Shown here in pieces: positions 13,601 through 24,702 of a stretch of DNA of 64,000 bases; position 1 is the first letter of the stretch, and each line of letters starts with the position of its first letter. The stretch is taken from contig CP034976.1 in NCBI GenBank assembly GCA_004026145.2, forward strand, positions 10,557,469 through 10,621,468. The letters run 5' to 3'. Made by a program: the position numbers and the translations under genes. The notes beneath the pieces were generated by a model. That model was not told where the DNA came from. It saw only the letters and a list, made by a program, of their open reading frames with translations, and did no database searches. This DNA is from Takifugu bimaculatus. Its lineage: Eukaryota; Chordata; Actinopteri; Tetraodontiformes; Tetraodontidae.

Positions 13601-15023
13601 ACATTAAGTCTCCCTATGATGAAATCAAACAAAAAAGAAAAACAGACCCTTGGGGAGAAACAAAAACCCTCGCTCAAGGCTCGGGGTTTTTCATTTCTTA
13701 TGAATGTAACGTATGAGCATATGATCCTACTCTGAAGATTCTCATATTGCCTAGATCACAAAGACTTTCATGCACAGTGACCTGTTCTTGGGGGTTAGGG
13801 GGGCAAGCTTAGGAGAAACTATTCCTCCATGGTTCTCCTTACATAGTGTAATCGCCACAGAGATGAATACTGGGGAGTCGTGTTTCAGCGCTTTGGTCAG
13901 TTCTTATCTCTGGCAATGAAAGCTTGTGAGAAAGAATATTGAATTTCTCTCAGAAGCTGAAGGGTGCTCCTCTCAGCCTCTCAAACTGACCACAGTTTGA
14001 AACTCTGTCCCTCCATTCAGCTTTGAAGAATGCCCAACTGTGTTGCAGTCTCATGCCTCTCCTTCCCACTCACTCTCTGCGCTCTTCCCACATTCTTTTG
14101 TCGCAAGTATTTTCCTCTGCTTTATCATTAAAGATGTTTGTTGTTACACGCACCAGTTGCAACGGTTGTACGGGAGTGAGCACAAGGCTCATGCATACAG
14201 ACATGTTTTCTTGTCACCGTGACCTTTCTCAGCCTTTTGGTAATCACAGACTGAACACTAGAAAATGGAATTATCTGTTATTCACCTCCCTCCCCTCACA
14301 TAGGCTTGAAGCTAGTCTTCTTTTAACTTTGTGTAAGATCGAGACTGACCAACATGCTAACACATGACTGAATGAATGAAACCTGTTCTGTGTCCAAAAG
14401 TATCAGATGTACTTTCCTACCAATAAACACCACTATTATATTACGCAACCAATATCAACAACGCCTAGTGAAATCATGCTCTGGAAAGAAATGATTGATA
14501 AGTCTTAGTCACTGAGATTACATATTACTAGAATGTACCGTAAAATGTTATCTAGTGATGAGTATAAAATAAACATGGAATTGTAAAATATTTCACAACG
14601 AGCACACGGGGTTGTTTATAGTTGTTGGTATGTTTGTCTAATAATGAAGGAGCGCTCACTTGCTAAAACTATTTGAGCTAAGCTAATTAGCTGTCGGGAG
14701 TCTTCGCTAATCCTAATGTATGACTGAGGAAAAGGAAGCAGATAAGTGAAGGAAAAAGAATGTACAACACTAAATCCCTTCATGGTGTTAAAATATCCAA
14801 ATAAAGGTGTCTCAGATGAACTCACACAGGTTTCCTGCTGGATGAGCTGCAGTATCCTTTTGGAGGGCAGCAAGAAGTCAATGAGGCAGCGGAGGCCGTC
14901 TCCCCTGTACTGCCTTTCCACCACGCTGAAGAGCTGCCACAGGACGGTAGCAGCGGTGACGCCGAAGGGTCGGTACAGAGCCGACAAGGTGCTCTGGATA
15001 CAACTGTCCAAAGACTCTGCGTC
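862..15023 (-). CDS. plekhg4b: PLEKHG4B-like Rho guanine nucleotide exchange factor (21 exons seen, 5' end missing)
   Basis: The product is predicted to catalyse GDP/GTP exchange on Rho-family GTPases in the cytosol. Exons in coding order (high to low coordinate): 15023-14826, 13420-12186, 9817-9614, 9170-9047, 8791-8698, 8256-8170, 8083-7967, 7716-7618, 7409-7267, 7148-7010, 6943-6821, 6743-6579, 6429-5591, 5515-5263, 4984-4895, 4714-4490, 4295-4125, 4048-3871, 3795-3679, 2947-2669, 1100-862. The order is a PLEKHG4B-type N terminus (FYHEGWPLCIHEKV), a Sec14/CRAL-TRIO-like region, spectrin-like helices, DH (MISTEREYVRSL; LASYLLKPIQRMSKYALLL), PH (VFLFEDLILFSK; LRFEIWFRRRKSQDTF) and a Ser-rich tail. 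About 1,700 residues are visible. Tail motifs such as FKRPHSTIS and the core RLRKHPMKKIMKK match PLEKHG4B better than PLEKHG4, as I recall both. The first exon seen has an acceptor and no in-frame ATG, so an upstream initiator exon is needed. Exons 2 and 13 carry frame breaks (see findings). I am sure of the family and fairly sure of the paralog. Confidence 0.9.
1130..2216 (+). mobile_element. Internally deleted L2-type LINE fragment in the last intron of plekhg4b
   Basis: The + strand encodes an endonuclease-type LINE ORF2 segment from about 1140 to 1800. Key motifs are VVVHRPPAGPHSEFLSEF, then DKVIVIGDFNIHID, TLDLVLIYSV and LLSDHSLITFTF. This is the C-terminal half of an apurinic-type endonuclease domain as in teleost L2 (Maui-like) elements. 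The reverse transcriptase part is absent. From about 1800 to 2200 it continues with a typical fish L2 3' UTR (TTTTTCCTTGCCACTGTTG; ACGCTATATAAATAAAG) and ends in an ATTG microsatellite tail at 2202-2216. It is antisense to plekhg4b and sits between its last two exons. It has several frame changes and is dead. The 5' limit is approximate. Confidence 0.8.
2349..2363 (-). promoter_or_regulatory. CTCF-like motif in the last intron of plekhg4b
   Basis: AGCGTCCCCTGGTGG closely resembles the reverse complement of the vertebrate CTCF core (CCACCAGGGGGCGCT), with one clear mismatch. It lies just beyond the L2 tail. It is a motif match only. Confidence 0.35.
2960..3255 (+). mobile_element. Decayed LINE reverse-transcriptase C-terminal fragment plus dispersed repeat tail
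   Basis: Between the two exons 2947-2669 and 3795-3679 of plekhg4b, the + strand encodes NNSLRSLQLIQKAAARI followed by a degraded stretch ending SLKLFF. This resembles the end of the L2/CR1 reverse transcriptase ORF (LQLIQNAAARxLT ... HWLPV). It runs into GCTGGGACAGGCTCCAGC and AAAGGGATAAAG at 3208-3255, a tail I recognise as a common dispersed repeat in teleost DNA. The fragment is frame-shifted and non-functional. Confidence 0.6.
3679..5515 (-). other. plekhg4b: DH-PH catalytic cassette of plekhg4b (exons 14-19)
   Basis: Exons 5515-5263, 4984-4895 and 4714-4490 encode the Dbl-homology domain. It begins VQHIMDEMISTEREYV and runs through the CR3-type helix KMDLASYLLKPIQRMSKYAL and LRHGNDLLAMDAIRGCDV. 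Exons 4295-4125, 4048-3871 and 3795-3679 follow with the PH domain (NLKEQGQL, EFIVWCGRRKYLRHVF, SQDTFILQASSAEVK). All junctions in the cassette are GT-AG and in phase with no internal stop, so the catalytic core looks intact even though exon 13 upstream of it is not. Confidence 0.92.
7570..7600. repeat. (GT)n microsatellite
   Basis: About 15 GT units lie in the 208-bp intron between plekhg4b exons 7716-7618 and 7409-7267, roughly 20 bp from the splice donor. Confidence 0.95.
7967..9817 (-). other. plekhg4b: Sec14/CRAL-TRIO-like region of plekhg4b (exons 3-7)
   Basis: Exons 9817-9614, 9170-9047, 8791-8698, 8256-8170 and 8083-7967 join in phase. They encode a segment matching the N-terminal Sec14-like part of puratrophin-type RhoGEFs: ILPGSRDRGGRAVLQVCAR, then QGLSVVIDGRRQ, then LYSVLFLVDKE, then LDGTFHYDHSHWIHFRQ. 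In this family the region is thought to bind lipid or act in autoinhibition. That role is family knowledge and cannot be read from this DNA. Confidence 0.75.
9818..12185. other. Intron of plekhg4b, no feature seen
   Basis: This 2.4 kb intron joins exon 2 to exon 3 of plekhg4b. I see only AT-moderate unique sequence with no open exon flanked by good splice sites and no recognisable repeat. Confidence 0.6.
12186..13420 (-). other. plekhg4b: plekhg4b large N-terminal exon, frame broken at a C8 run
   Basis: This 1,235-nt exon holds the rest of the conserved N-terminal block, then a low-complexity Ser/Arg-rich region (SMSLGSSSES-like and SRRLVGRG stretches). It is entered in phase 0 through TTCTCTCAG|GTGAGG and left with one spare base at TCAG|GTATGC. 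The upstream part reads in one frame to about 12750 and the downstream part in another. The switch falls in a run of eight C on the + strand at 12748-12755. Removing one base joins DGREGG to PGSKMLSF and also fixes the exit phase, which strongly supports a single extra base there. Confidence 0.85.
13421..14825. other. Intron of plekhg4b, no feature seen
   Basis: This 1.4 kb intron separates the first two exons seen. Its short open frames lack splice context and family resemblance. Confidence 0.6.
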
Positions 15024-15404
15024 CTGAAGGAAGAAAAGGGGTGAAAGAAACAGATTAGAAATGTGCTAAACACATCACACGTATAGCAGTGATAGTATAT
15101 ATGACAAACTGAGCATTAAAAAAGTCCACCACTTCTTCAGTTACAAGTTTAACACAGGACTGCACTTATTATTAAACACAGGACTGCACTTATTCATGAG
15201 TGTGAGCCTGATCACACTCAGCCACTCATACAGGAAGTTTGAACATGACAGGAAATGTCAGCCATGATGATCTTTCCATCGGAGAGAGGAAACACCCGGT
15301 GAAAGTGGCGTCACTCTCGGCGGGTGCAAACCTCAGAAGTGGAAAATCTACCAGAGTCCAGTCGCTGCAGGGATGCTGCGGTGTTGCCCAACGGTGCCAC
15401 TCAC

Positions 15405-15422
15405 GTCAGTACGTACTATCAT
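15405..15422 (-). other. plekhg4b: Candidate initiator exon for plekhg4b (weak)
   Basis: On the minus strand an ATG at 15422 opens six codons (MIVRTD) that end in phase 0 at a strong donor, GAC|GTGAGT. The phase is what the first exon seen (15023-14826, starting GAC GCA GAG) needs. No other upstream exon I found combines an ATG with a phase-0 donor. The match is short and could be chance. Confidence 0.2.
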
Positions 15423-16712
15423 GTGAGCCCCACCAGCCCCAGCAGAACGGATGATCATCCCTGATGATTTTGACCTGCTGTTATGGTTTTGTTCACTCAA
15501 GGTTCAAGTTGTGACCTTCCTCTCATCGGTCTCACCAAGGCCAAACATCAACTCATTTATCTGTCCTTCCCGAATGGAACTAAAACCGACACAACTACCT
15601 GCGATAATGAGCACAGAAAAATCGCTGGGAAAGTCCCACTTGAAGACAAATGTACGCCCTGTTGGAGAACGTGGGCATCGACTTTCCACAAGAATGTCAG
15701 CGCTGCATTTACATAACAATAAACGTGTGTAAGAAATGCTGCTCAGAAATCAAAAGAGTTATGCTTCACTGAATTCGGCCCATCGGCCAGCGCATGTTTC
15801 ACTCTTTGTGAGATCTGTCCTGTTGATCTAAACAACTCAGCACCATCAATTAGAGGAGAGCGAGTACAGTTCAGTGCATTGGTACACATGCCACGACTCC
15901 ACGACAAGGCCCTCATTGTGCACTCCGCCTCTCTAAGTGGTATGTGCGGTACAGTGTTGGTGCCCTGAAACAAAACGCCAGTCAGCCGGCTTTTAGAGAG
16001 AGACAAAAATGTCTCTCGGCATTAGTCACTGTTGCACCAGGGAGGAGAAAAATAACACCGTGCTTTATTGGTGGAAACCTAACAATAGCAGGAAAGGCTT
16101 TCGCTACATTGCTCAGACTGGACGGGTACATTTCTCTGCAGTTTCCCAAGGTAGAGCAGTATGGATTATGGCTTTGTAGAACAATTCCTCAACGTAGGAG
16201 AGGCTTGAGCTCAGGTATCCATCAAATGCTCTCAACACAGTGGACAGGTGTAGTAAACTAATACTACAAAGTGGACACAAAAACCACTCTAACAACAATG
16301 GAGGCACAACACAATGGTCGCACCTAAGAGGTAAACAGCATGACATCATCTACCTGCCGATTCCTTACATAAGGCTTAATGCCTACAGCTTTCCACACCT
16401 GATTATTGGCAGACACGTGCATGTCTCAGCACAATGACTGAGCTTAGCCACCGGAGCTGAGCTTCCCATCCGCTGTGAGCCACAGAGGAATGCGGGGAGG
16501 ATGGCGGTGTGTGTCTAGTCTCAAACCCTGAACCGGGACAGGAGCAGATTGGGAACTCCCACCCTCTCTGATGCCAGGTCTTTGTAGGCAGCTGTCTGCC
16601 TGATAGAGGACTGCGGTGGGTAATTAATGCTTTCAGGCCCCAGGTGGGACACTTTTGTCTCCACTGTTGGTAAACCAGCTGTTCTGATGGTAGCCAGTGT
16701 GCAGACCCAGAA

Positions 16713-16741
16713 AGGTGTGTGTGTGTGTGTGTGGGGGGGGG
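16713..16741. repeat. (GT)n then poly-G tract
   Basis: A short GT microsatellite runs directly into a run of nine or more G, in non-coding DNA upstream of plekhg4b. Confidence 0.85.
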
Positions 16742-19700
16742 GTCGTCTCACACAGAAACACCCCCCTATAATATAATGCAAGTTGCGGAGTAATTCTTTT
16801 ATTTGATGGAGACACATTTGTTTCACGAATAGCAAAATGCATTTAAAACCCCGTGTGAACAGAGAAAAGAACGCAAGTCATGTATGGGAGGAACAGAGAG
16901 AGAGGGGAGACATGACAGGGAAAGAAAGAGAGGGAGTGAACAAGAGCTGGCCACTGACACATTTAGTAGGTCAGAAACACAAAAGCCAATGCCTACCAGG
17001 CCTCCAGTGGAGCATGAAGCCACCAGTGGAGTGTAACAGGAGATCCCTGGAGCCCCCATACAGACCGCTCACTAGCCAACCAACTACCGGCAGCCTCAAA
17101 GACGAGCGAGCCGACAAAGACCACAGGTTGCTCAGACCTGCCTCGCTGCCAGGTGCCAGAATGCCAACAAAAGAGATGAGGGGGTCCTAAATAAAGAGGC
17201 TGCAGTTTGATGCAGCTTTTGATCTCCTCCGATCGAAACCTTATCTGATGAGGGGAGACGTGAGGCAGGGATTCCGAGTCAAAATCTGGACGGGGTCACA
17301 CATATAGCAGCTTATGTTGCATTGAAGAAGCGCGTCTTCCTGTCCAACTCTCTCATACAAGCTCGATGAATATGAGAACAGCGGATATTCCAGCAATTGT
17401 TCGAATATTATCTGCTGATAAACTGTAAACACCAAAAGGCCCACACTGACTGTGTGGCAAACACAGCTGGCTGGGCCTGTGGTGACAGCCAGATCAGGAA
17501 TAATAGTGTCTGCTGGTGATAAAAAGGGCCACCCACACATCTACAGAAAAGAACTGCATGATTCTATTCATTATATGGCTCTTAATGTGGCACTTCTGGA
17601 AAACAAAAGGCCATAAAATGCATCATTAATGGAAATTCACCATGCTGGTGAGATTAAACCGTGTGACACAAGCGAAGATGTATGACAAACAAGACAGCGA
17701 CAAAACCCTGCACGTCTGTGGCGGTCAAGATTCCCACACTGGTAATCATAAAAACATGATTCATGAGTTCACTTGGCTACAAACGACTGCATCCTACAGG
17801 ACGTAAACAACAGCGGAAGGATATTTTCCCTGGATAGCTCTGACAAGCACACACAGATACAAAGAGAAAAACGAATGGAAGTCCTTCAACCAATCAGACA
17901 AGTGATTAGCACTGACAGAGGAGACAAAGGGTTCTGACTAAGCCCGCTGATACCTCTGCAGGGTAAATATAGCAGGAGAGCATTCCGGAGCATGTCGAAG
18001 GATGATAAAGGAAATCAAGTTATCAAAGAAGACATAAACCTCCGTTTTCTACTGACATCTGTGATAGACATAACATGTTTCCCTGTAGATTAAACCGCTG
18101 CTTCCACTTGTGATTAATGTCGGACTGCTGAAACCCAAATCCATCATTTGAAATAAACACGCCCGCATATGTCAAGTCTCCTCTTTAAGTGTTTAGCTTC
18201 CTGTCAAGTCTGCCTTTAATCCCCACATCTAAGCAGCAGGAATAGGTTTGTAATTGCAATCAGCACGTGGAGAACATGTTTAGACATCAATATCTCGCTC
18301 CCGGTGAACTTCAAAATGAACAATGTGTACTGAAAACAAGCATAGATGCACAAAAAACCCCTGGGAGCAGCGCAGCACCTTTCTCTGAGAACGCAGGTGC
18401 CAACAAGGGGAAAATAAAAACAGAAAATGTCTAAAATAGAAGGAATTGCAAGTGCCTTTGCCACATTCTAAAAAATCTACCTGCTGTATTTTGACTGCAG
18501 AGCAAGTTGAGACAGGCACGCACGCTGCGGTGACGCCAAGTTTACACTGATTACACTTTAAAAAGTATTAAAAACCACCAAAACATAGAAACGGAAGCTG
18601 TGAAGACATACAGTATTTGAGTTTGTACCTTAATGCTCAGGTAGTTGTCACAGCTTCGGGACTTTGCTCTGGAGTGCATTTTGCCCAGCAACAGCATTCA
18701 GACACCCGACAAAACAACAAACATATGCAAAGAAATACAAGTCGTCAAATCCACGTGCTAAAATCTGGCGTGCCGTCCAGCCTGCGACTTGCTGCTGTGA
18801 GCTCAACAGGTCCCATGGCTCTCCCCAGCTGCTGCTCCCTCACTCCCTGTGTTGCGTTGTGGGCAACTGGAGGGGACTGAGCTCCCGTCAGAGCGTGAGA
18901 GAGGCAGCGCACCGGCTTCCTCGTCATCCACCCTCCCTCTGCAGTAACCTACCCCCGCCCTGCAGCCACTGCTTCTGCTGTCTCTGCTCCCGGAGCCTCC
19001 TACAGCTGAATAAATGCACACAGCTGCAATTTCGGCCTCATCCTCCAGGGAAAAAACACAAAAAAAACACTACCTGACCTGCTCAACACAATTGCCCCGA
19101 GCACACCCTCCCCTACACTCAAAACAGCAGGGGTCAGCCTCTGACTAAACTCTCCTCTGTCCCCCCATGACCCCTTGCACTCCTACCTCCACCGGCAGAT
19201 CCCCTCCACCCGTCCAGCCACAATGGTCTCTGGTCTCTCTTTGTACTGACAATACAAATGGACCAGGGATTCAGTTTATTCTGCCGCTATTCAAAAGGAA
19301 AAAGAAAGAAGACATCAGCAAAGGATTGGAGGCTCGGGTGGCTCGCTACCAAGGCAGGAATACTGTCCGGGAAATCTTTTAACTGTTGCTTTTACTGAAG
19401 CGGCACATTGGGACGTCTTCCTTTTTGCACTCTGATATTTCCAAAGCTTTCCGGGACCATGTGACATCTACACCAATGTGGCTCTTTAGTTTAAAAAAAA
19501 AAAAGAATTCCCCCTCCTGGAAGTCTGAGAGGCAACTGTTTACCACTGAGAAAGAGGACAAAGTGACAGCGTTGCCTCCTTCCCATCTCCCGCTAAACAC
19601 AGGAAATCCTTGTTCCCAAAACGCGCTTTGTGTGAGAATGTGAAGATCACATTAAGTGGGCCCGTACGCAGAGAAGGTGGGGAGGATGAGTAATTGGGTT

Positions 19701-20952
19701 GGTTTATATTTAGAGGGAGGATCGACATTCTTGCAATTAGAGGACATCACTACAACGAGCTGCCGGGGATGAGTGGAGATTTGGGCTAACTACCTTAAAA
19801 ATAGCTGATCCAGTTATTGTACATAACCCACGTATAATGTGTTACAGACAGACACATAGAATAGGCATCAAGTCACGCACTGTTTGTGCCATGACAGGCC
19901 CTGTAATTTCTGCTGCACTGGCCACTCTGACTGGGCTGGTTCCACCACCAGAGAGGAGTTCTTATAAAGATCACTTCCCTCATTTAACACCTTTCTCTAA
20001 AAGAAAGAAAAAAAACCCTCCTTCTCCTCTTTTTTAACTTCTTGTTCTGAGGCTGAGCAACGACGCAGCTCACGTGAGATTCAGTAGAAGCCCCAGACGG
20101 GCACGCGTCCACGGCCCAGGCGTGTCAGCCCACTGAGGCTGCAGCGCACCCACTTAGAGCAGTTTTGAGTCGGTCCTGTCTAATTTTGGCCAAGAATGTG
20201 AAGCTGCAGCCCAGACCTTCACAGAGTGGTACCTACTTGTATTTTAAAGCAATAGAGAAGGACAACAGCTCAAATGTCTTAGGTTGGACTGAATAATATC
20301 AATTCAGATGTAGATCAAAACAGATCGTGGCATTCAGATGACACTGCTGGTGTCCCCCTTTTTGAGCCTCCTCTTTTGGGACCGCAGACGCATGGTTCCT
20401 CTGAGTCTGCCGCCTCTACAGGAGGTATCAGCGCACAGCTTCCTGTTGATAGAGGTCCAGACCAAACCAAAGTGCAGTGGGAGGACCGGTAAACTACACA
20501 GATCCCAGAGTCACAATACGACTGAGCTTTTCCTGATATTTTTGAGTTTAAGACAACAAAAAAACCCACCATCACCACCAAAGTCATCGGTCACATAGAA
20601 GCAGCGACGGTTCAGAGCAGACTGGGTCAATTTAGCCCAACATGTCTGTACAAAACAAGCCTTCCTGTTGTTTTTCCACGGGCACTCACAAGGTTTAAAA
20701 TAGCCTTATTTACGTAGACTTGTGGTAAACAATATTTATGCGATCTGAAAAGGCAGATAGGACATCCCCAGGGGTGGCACGCCATCTGATACGGCCGTCG
20801 AGGATATTCTGGTGACACGAGAGCTGCAGTTTCATCATTTCTCAATGTCACATCTCTCCGTAGCTGCAGATAAAAACACAAGATTTACGGGGAGGGGAGG
20901 ATGGACACGGTGCATGTTTGGACTAAAGAGTGAGCTTCCGCTTCCATCCATT

Positions 20953-21020
20953 CCACACAACACAACACAACACAACACAACACAACACAACACAACACAA
21001 CACAACACAACACACACAAC
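20953..21020. repeat. (CACAA)n pentanucleotide satellite
   Basis: About 12 head-to-tail CACAA units with almost no variation, ending in a short CA run. It is non-coding and lies 85 bp from a second, CA-type microsatellite. Confidence 0.95.
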
Positions 21021-21100
21021 AAAGCAATGGCTATTTTCTAATACAAGAAACATTATGCAAATATATGATCTGTTTTAAAGGGATTTAATTTCTCTTTCTC

Positions 21101-21109
21101 TCTCTCACA

Positions 21110-21153
<44 letters not shown>
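21101..21153. repeat. (TC)n/(CA)n compound microsatellite
   Basis: A short TC tract is followed by CACT variants and about 20 CA units, in non-coding DNA. Confidence 0.95.
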
Positions 21154-21156
<3 letters not shown>

Positions 21157-24100
21157 CAAACTGAGGAATGTGACACCCTTGTCTTACCTCACTTCGTACC
21201 ACCCTCACATTGCCACCCAGGCCACCCAACAACAGTCGTGATTAAAGCTTTCAACTCTTCATTCTCTGGCACGTCTGGGCCGCAAGATGTCAGTGATTAT
21301 CATTTAAATAACCAGGCGATTATCACGTCTGACCAGCATCCGACTGCTCTGAGAGGATCAAATGCTACTGCTGCTGCTGCTACATTGCAGTATCACGTCC
21401 ACTGGGGACAATCTGGGGAAGAAATGTATAAAAATAAGGTCGAGGTCATTTCGGGATGAGATACAACAGTGAGGGTGCCGATACTTTTTCTTTCACACAG
21501 CCTTGTGAGCTGACATCACACCAGCATCCCAGCTCCCACAGGCTGAGCTCCAGCCCCCCTCTGACCCTTCCCCATCCGGTCCCAGCTAAGTGGGAGCTCT
21601 GAGAGAGCTGTTCCTCTAGACACAGCGGTGCTGTTGCACAGAATTCAGATCGATTATCTCGCCGCTCTAACAACAGCTACACAACCCCCCCACCCCTCAG
21701 ACAGGACCCCAACTCTCAGCCCCTCGCTGCACTTCGCACCCAGAGGCAAACCCATGCGGACGCCCTTTCACACAGCTGACACCGGCTATAGAAAGCCAAA
21801 CTTTGCAGACCGTTTCTGACGTCTTATTCAGAAAAGCTTTTCCACCTCAGAGCTGCAGCTGTTTGGCCAATTCCTGCTCTTTATTGAAGGCGGTGACACC
21901 TGTCGCATGCCCGGTTTACCTCGGCCCCCCGCGGGGCAGATGTCCCGCTCCAACACAAACGCCTGTGTTTTCTCAGAACGCAGCAGCACAGGTGGCTGCA
22001 GGAGGCAAGGTCGAGTTACAGCTCCCACAACTCCCACAGCTCAACCCATCATGGAGTCAAGGAGAGGACGTGTTTAGTCTGACTGTGTGTGTGTACACTA
22101 CAGTCTGTACCGCGCGGGCATGCGGTAAACACTGCAGTGTAATTTAAACACGCTCATTCGGATCATTTTGTAAAAACAGTTGTCAGTAGTCGTGTAATGA
22201 ATGTTCGCTCCCCTCTGCACGTTTGACCAAATGTAATTAAACTGGTGCTACAAGGCAGAAAAACAAAAACACAAACTGGCTGTCGATTCCCCCCCGCACA
22301 GACTTGCCCAGATAAATGTGCAACATTAAGTCTGCTGAAATAACAGTTTTCAAAAGCACATGTCCAGTGTGGTTGGCATTTATCATGTTATTACTGACAT
22401 CTCTCTTAAGTAATAATGTAACCCCGCGTTGGCCTTCCCCTACATTGTCCTTTGACTGATCAAATTATGAATAATAACACGTTTCAGCACTATAAACTGG
22501 CACCATTATTCTAAAGCCGTCAACTCTGACAAAAGAACATCTTGAACCTAAAGTGGACCTTTACTCACCTGACGGATGCAGAATCCCAAATAATCCCAGT
22601 TCAAACGGTTGTATTGTACTGAAACTTGGCACTCACCTCCCTCAGCTCCCCTGCCTTGAACGCATGGAGGAGTCACAGGCTCTCTGGGCTCTGAGGAGCT
22701 GACAGCTGTCTAACCAGAGGAGAAGACCAGCCCCCACATTCTGAAAGAAACCTGACATGTTCCATCAAATGCGTTCTCTTTGTTGACTGAGCACAATCGC
22801 AATATTAAGGCTTTCCAGGCAGAAGCTTTCCCGGCCCCTGAGGCATCCCAATTCCTCGGCGGGGCGTAACCCGGCCGTTTTATCTACAACCATCTCTCTC
22901 CTGTGTGTACACAGCGAGTGGAGCAGAGATTCTAGCCTGTCATGTCAACAAGGTCGGTACAACTGAACTTTAGTGGTCTATTTAACGCACGCAGGAGTGT
23001 GACAAATGACATTTTCACTCCAGATTGGCCCAACATCTCTGTCCCCAGTGGGATTTTCCTTCATCTACAGGCAATAAAATCCAATAATTAAAGGTAAACC
23101 TCACCCAGCAAAGCAAAGGGCCTCCAGTGATGGCACCAGATGTCAGTCTGCATTGTTGCATGGATTAATAGAGCCACTCAGCAAACACCTCCAGGTGTGC
23201 ATTCCACAACACAGGGGTTAAGGTGGAAGCCCCACTCAGATTAATAAATGCTGACTCTCCTCTCTCTCTCTGACCTCAGCAGCCAAGGTTTTGGGTGCCA
23301 CCTTTACCTGGACAGATTAGAGCTCTAAAATGGGACTCTTTTTCTGGAAATGTCTTCAGAGTGAAGTGCGTCATTGATACTGAATGATGATGGGAGTGGG
23401 TGGTTGAGCTGTGGTCTCAGCTCTACACCTGGACTCCCGAGGCTCTTTAATCTTTTGCAAGAAGCCACAGAAATTAGAGGTCCCGCTCCTTCAAACTAGC
23501 AAAGGCCTGTTCACCGTAAATGAACCAGAGCCGGACAGAGTCTGTGCCGAAAGGAAAGTTTAGACGACAGAACAGGAAGAGAGTGGAAATTATGATCAAA
23601 TTCACCAGAAAGTTGTATTTGTGACATTGTATATTTGTCAAAAACAATTCTATCTGTTAAAAAAAACACACACACAGAGTTTCTAACAGTCGATCTGAAC
23701 TAAATGTTCAGTGTCAATTAACTTAATTATGCCCGGGAGAACAAAATCAAGCACAAGCCTCATTTCCAGTAAACCCAAGTATGCGTGACACACCGATAAG
23801 CATCACAGGAGCAATTATAGGCATCAGTCTTAAGACCCTGCACCTGATAATCTATACAAATAAATGCACATCTGAGATGAAGAAGGAGGGAGATAGAAAG
23901 CTAGTGAGGGGAGTAAAGAAGGGAGGCCAAAAACGATAGGGAGGGCGAGGCGTTTCCTGTTTCCATAGCTCTAATTATACCAGTCTCTTGAGGGGCTATG
24001 GGGAAGAGGAATTTTGTCATTGAGGGCTTCTTCAATGGAAGAGTTGCTGTGCATTTAAACGCATTAGGAAAAAAGGCAAAACAGAGGAAATATGAAAATC

Positions 24101-24648
24101 AAAGCAACAGAATGCACCAGGGAGCTTTTAAATAAAAACTGGACTAATTGAAAAAAATATGCTCAGTAATGTGTGATTTCATCTTCTCGTGACCTGTGTC
24201 ATGTTAATGATTCCTTCCTGTTCAGAGATGATGTCATGGTAGATGTCTGGAACGCTGCGGCTTTTGAGTGATGCTGCAAAAGATTTGTGGCTACTCGTGA
24301 TTTTATCTGAGGACAAAGCAGACAGAGACGAATTCTGCTTCTTTAGTTCACTGCTGAAGGAACCGGAACACTGCCCCCCTCTGGTGAGAACCAAATTTAA
24401 TAAAAATAAAATCTCCTTTTTCACTACATGGCTCGACGTTAAGTGCAGACGCGCAGACTTTCTGTCTGCTGCATTTCAAAATAAAACACTAAATCTGGCA
24501 AATAACAATAGAGGAAACTCCCATAAAGTTCAGGCCTGTAAACAGGCGACAGGCTGAGGAACAGTATTATAATCGGTTTGACAGCCCCAGTTTGTTATGA
24601 GCCCTTGGTCCATCTATTAGTATGCAGAAGAGAAGATGCAAGCTGAGC

Positions 24649-24702
24649 TGAGAGAGAGAGCGAGAGAGGAGAGAGAGAGCGAGAGAGAGAGAGAGAGAGA
24701 GA
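24649..24702. repeat. (GA)n microsatellite
   Basis: An interrupted GA tract of about 54 bp, with CGAGAG interruptions, in non-coding DNA. Confidence 0.95.

Noticed and set aside
862..15023. plekhg4b considered as a pseudogene because of its frame breaks
   Set aside because: All splice sites are good, the DH-PH cassette is intact, and each break is a one-base change; sequence error is the simpler reading.
20812..21078. Tandem CACAA units considered as a CRISPR-like or satellite array
   Set aside because: The units are perfect pentamers with no spacers; it is a simple microsatellite.
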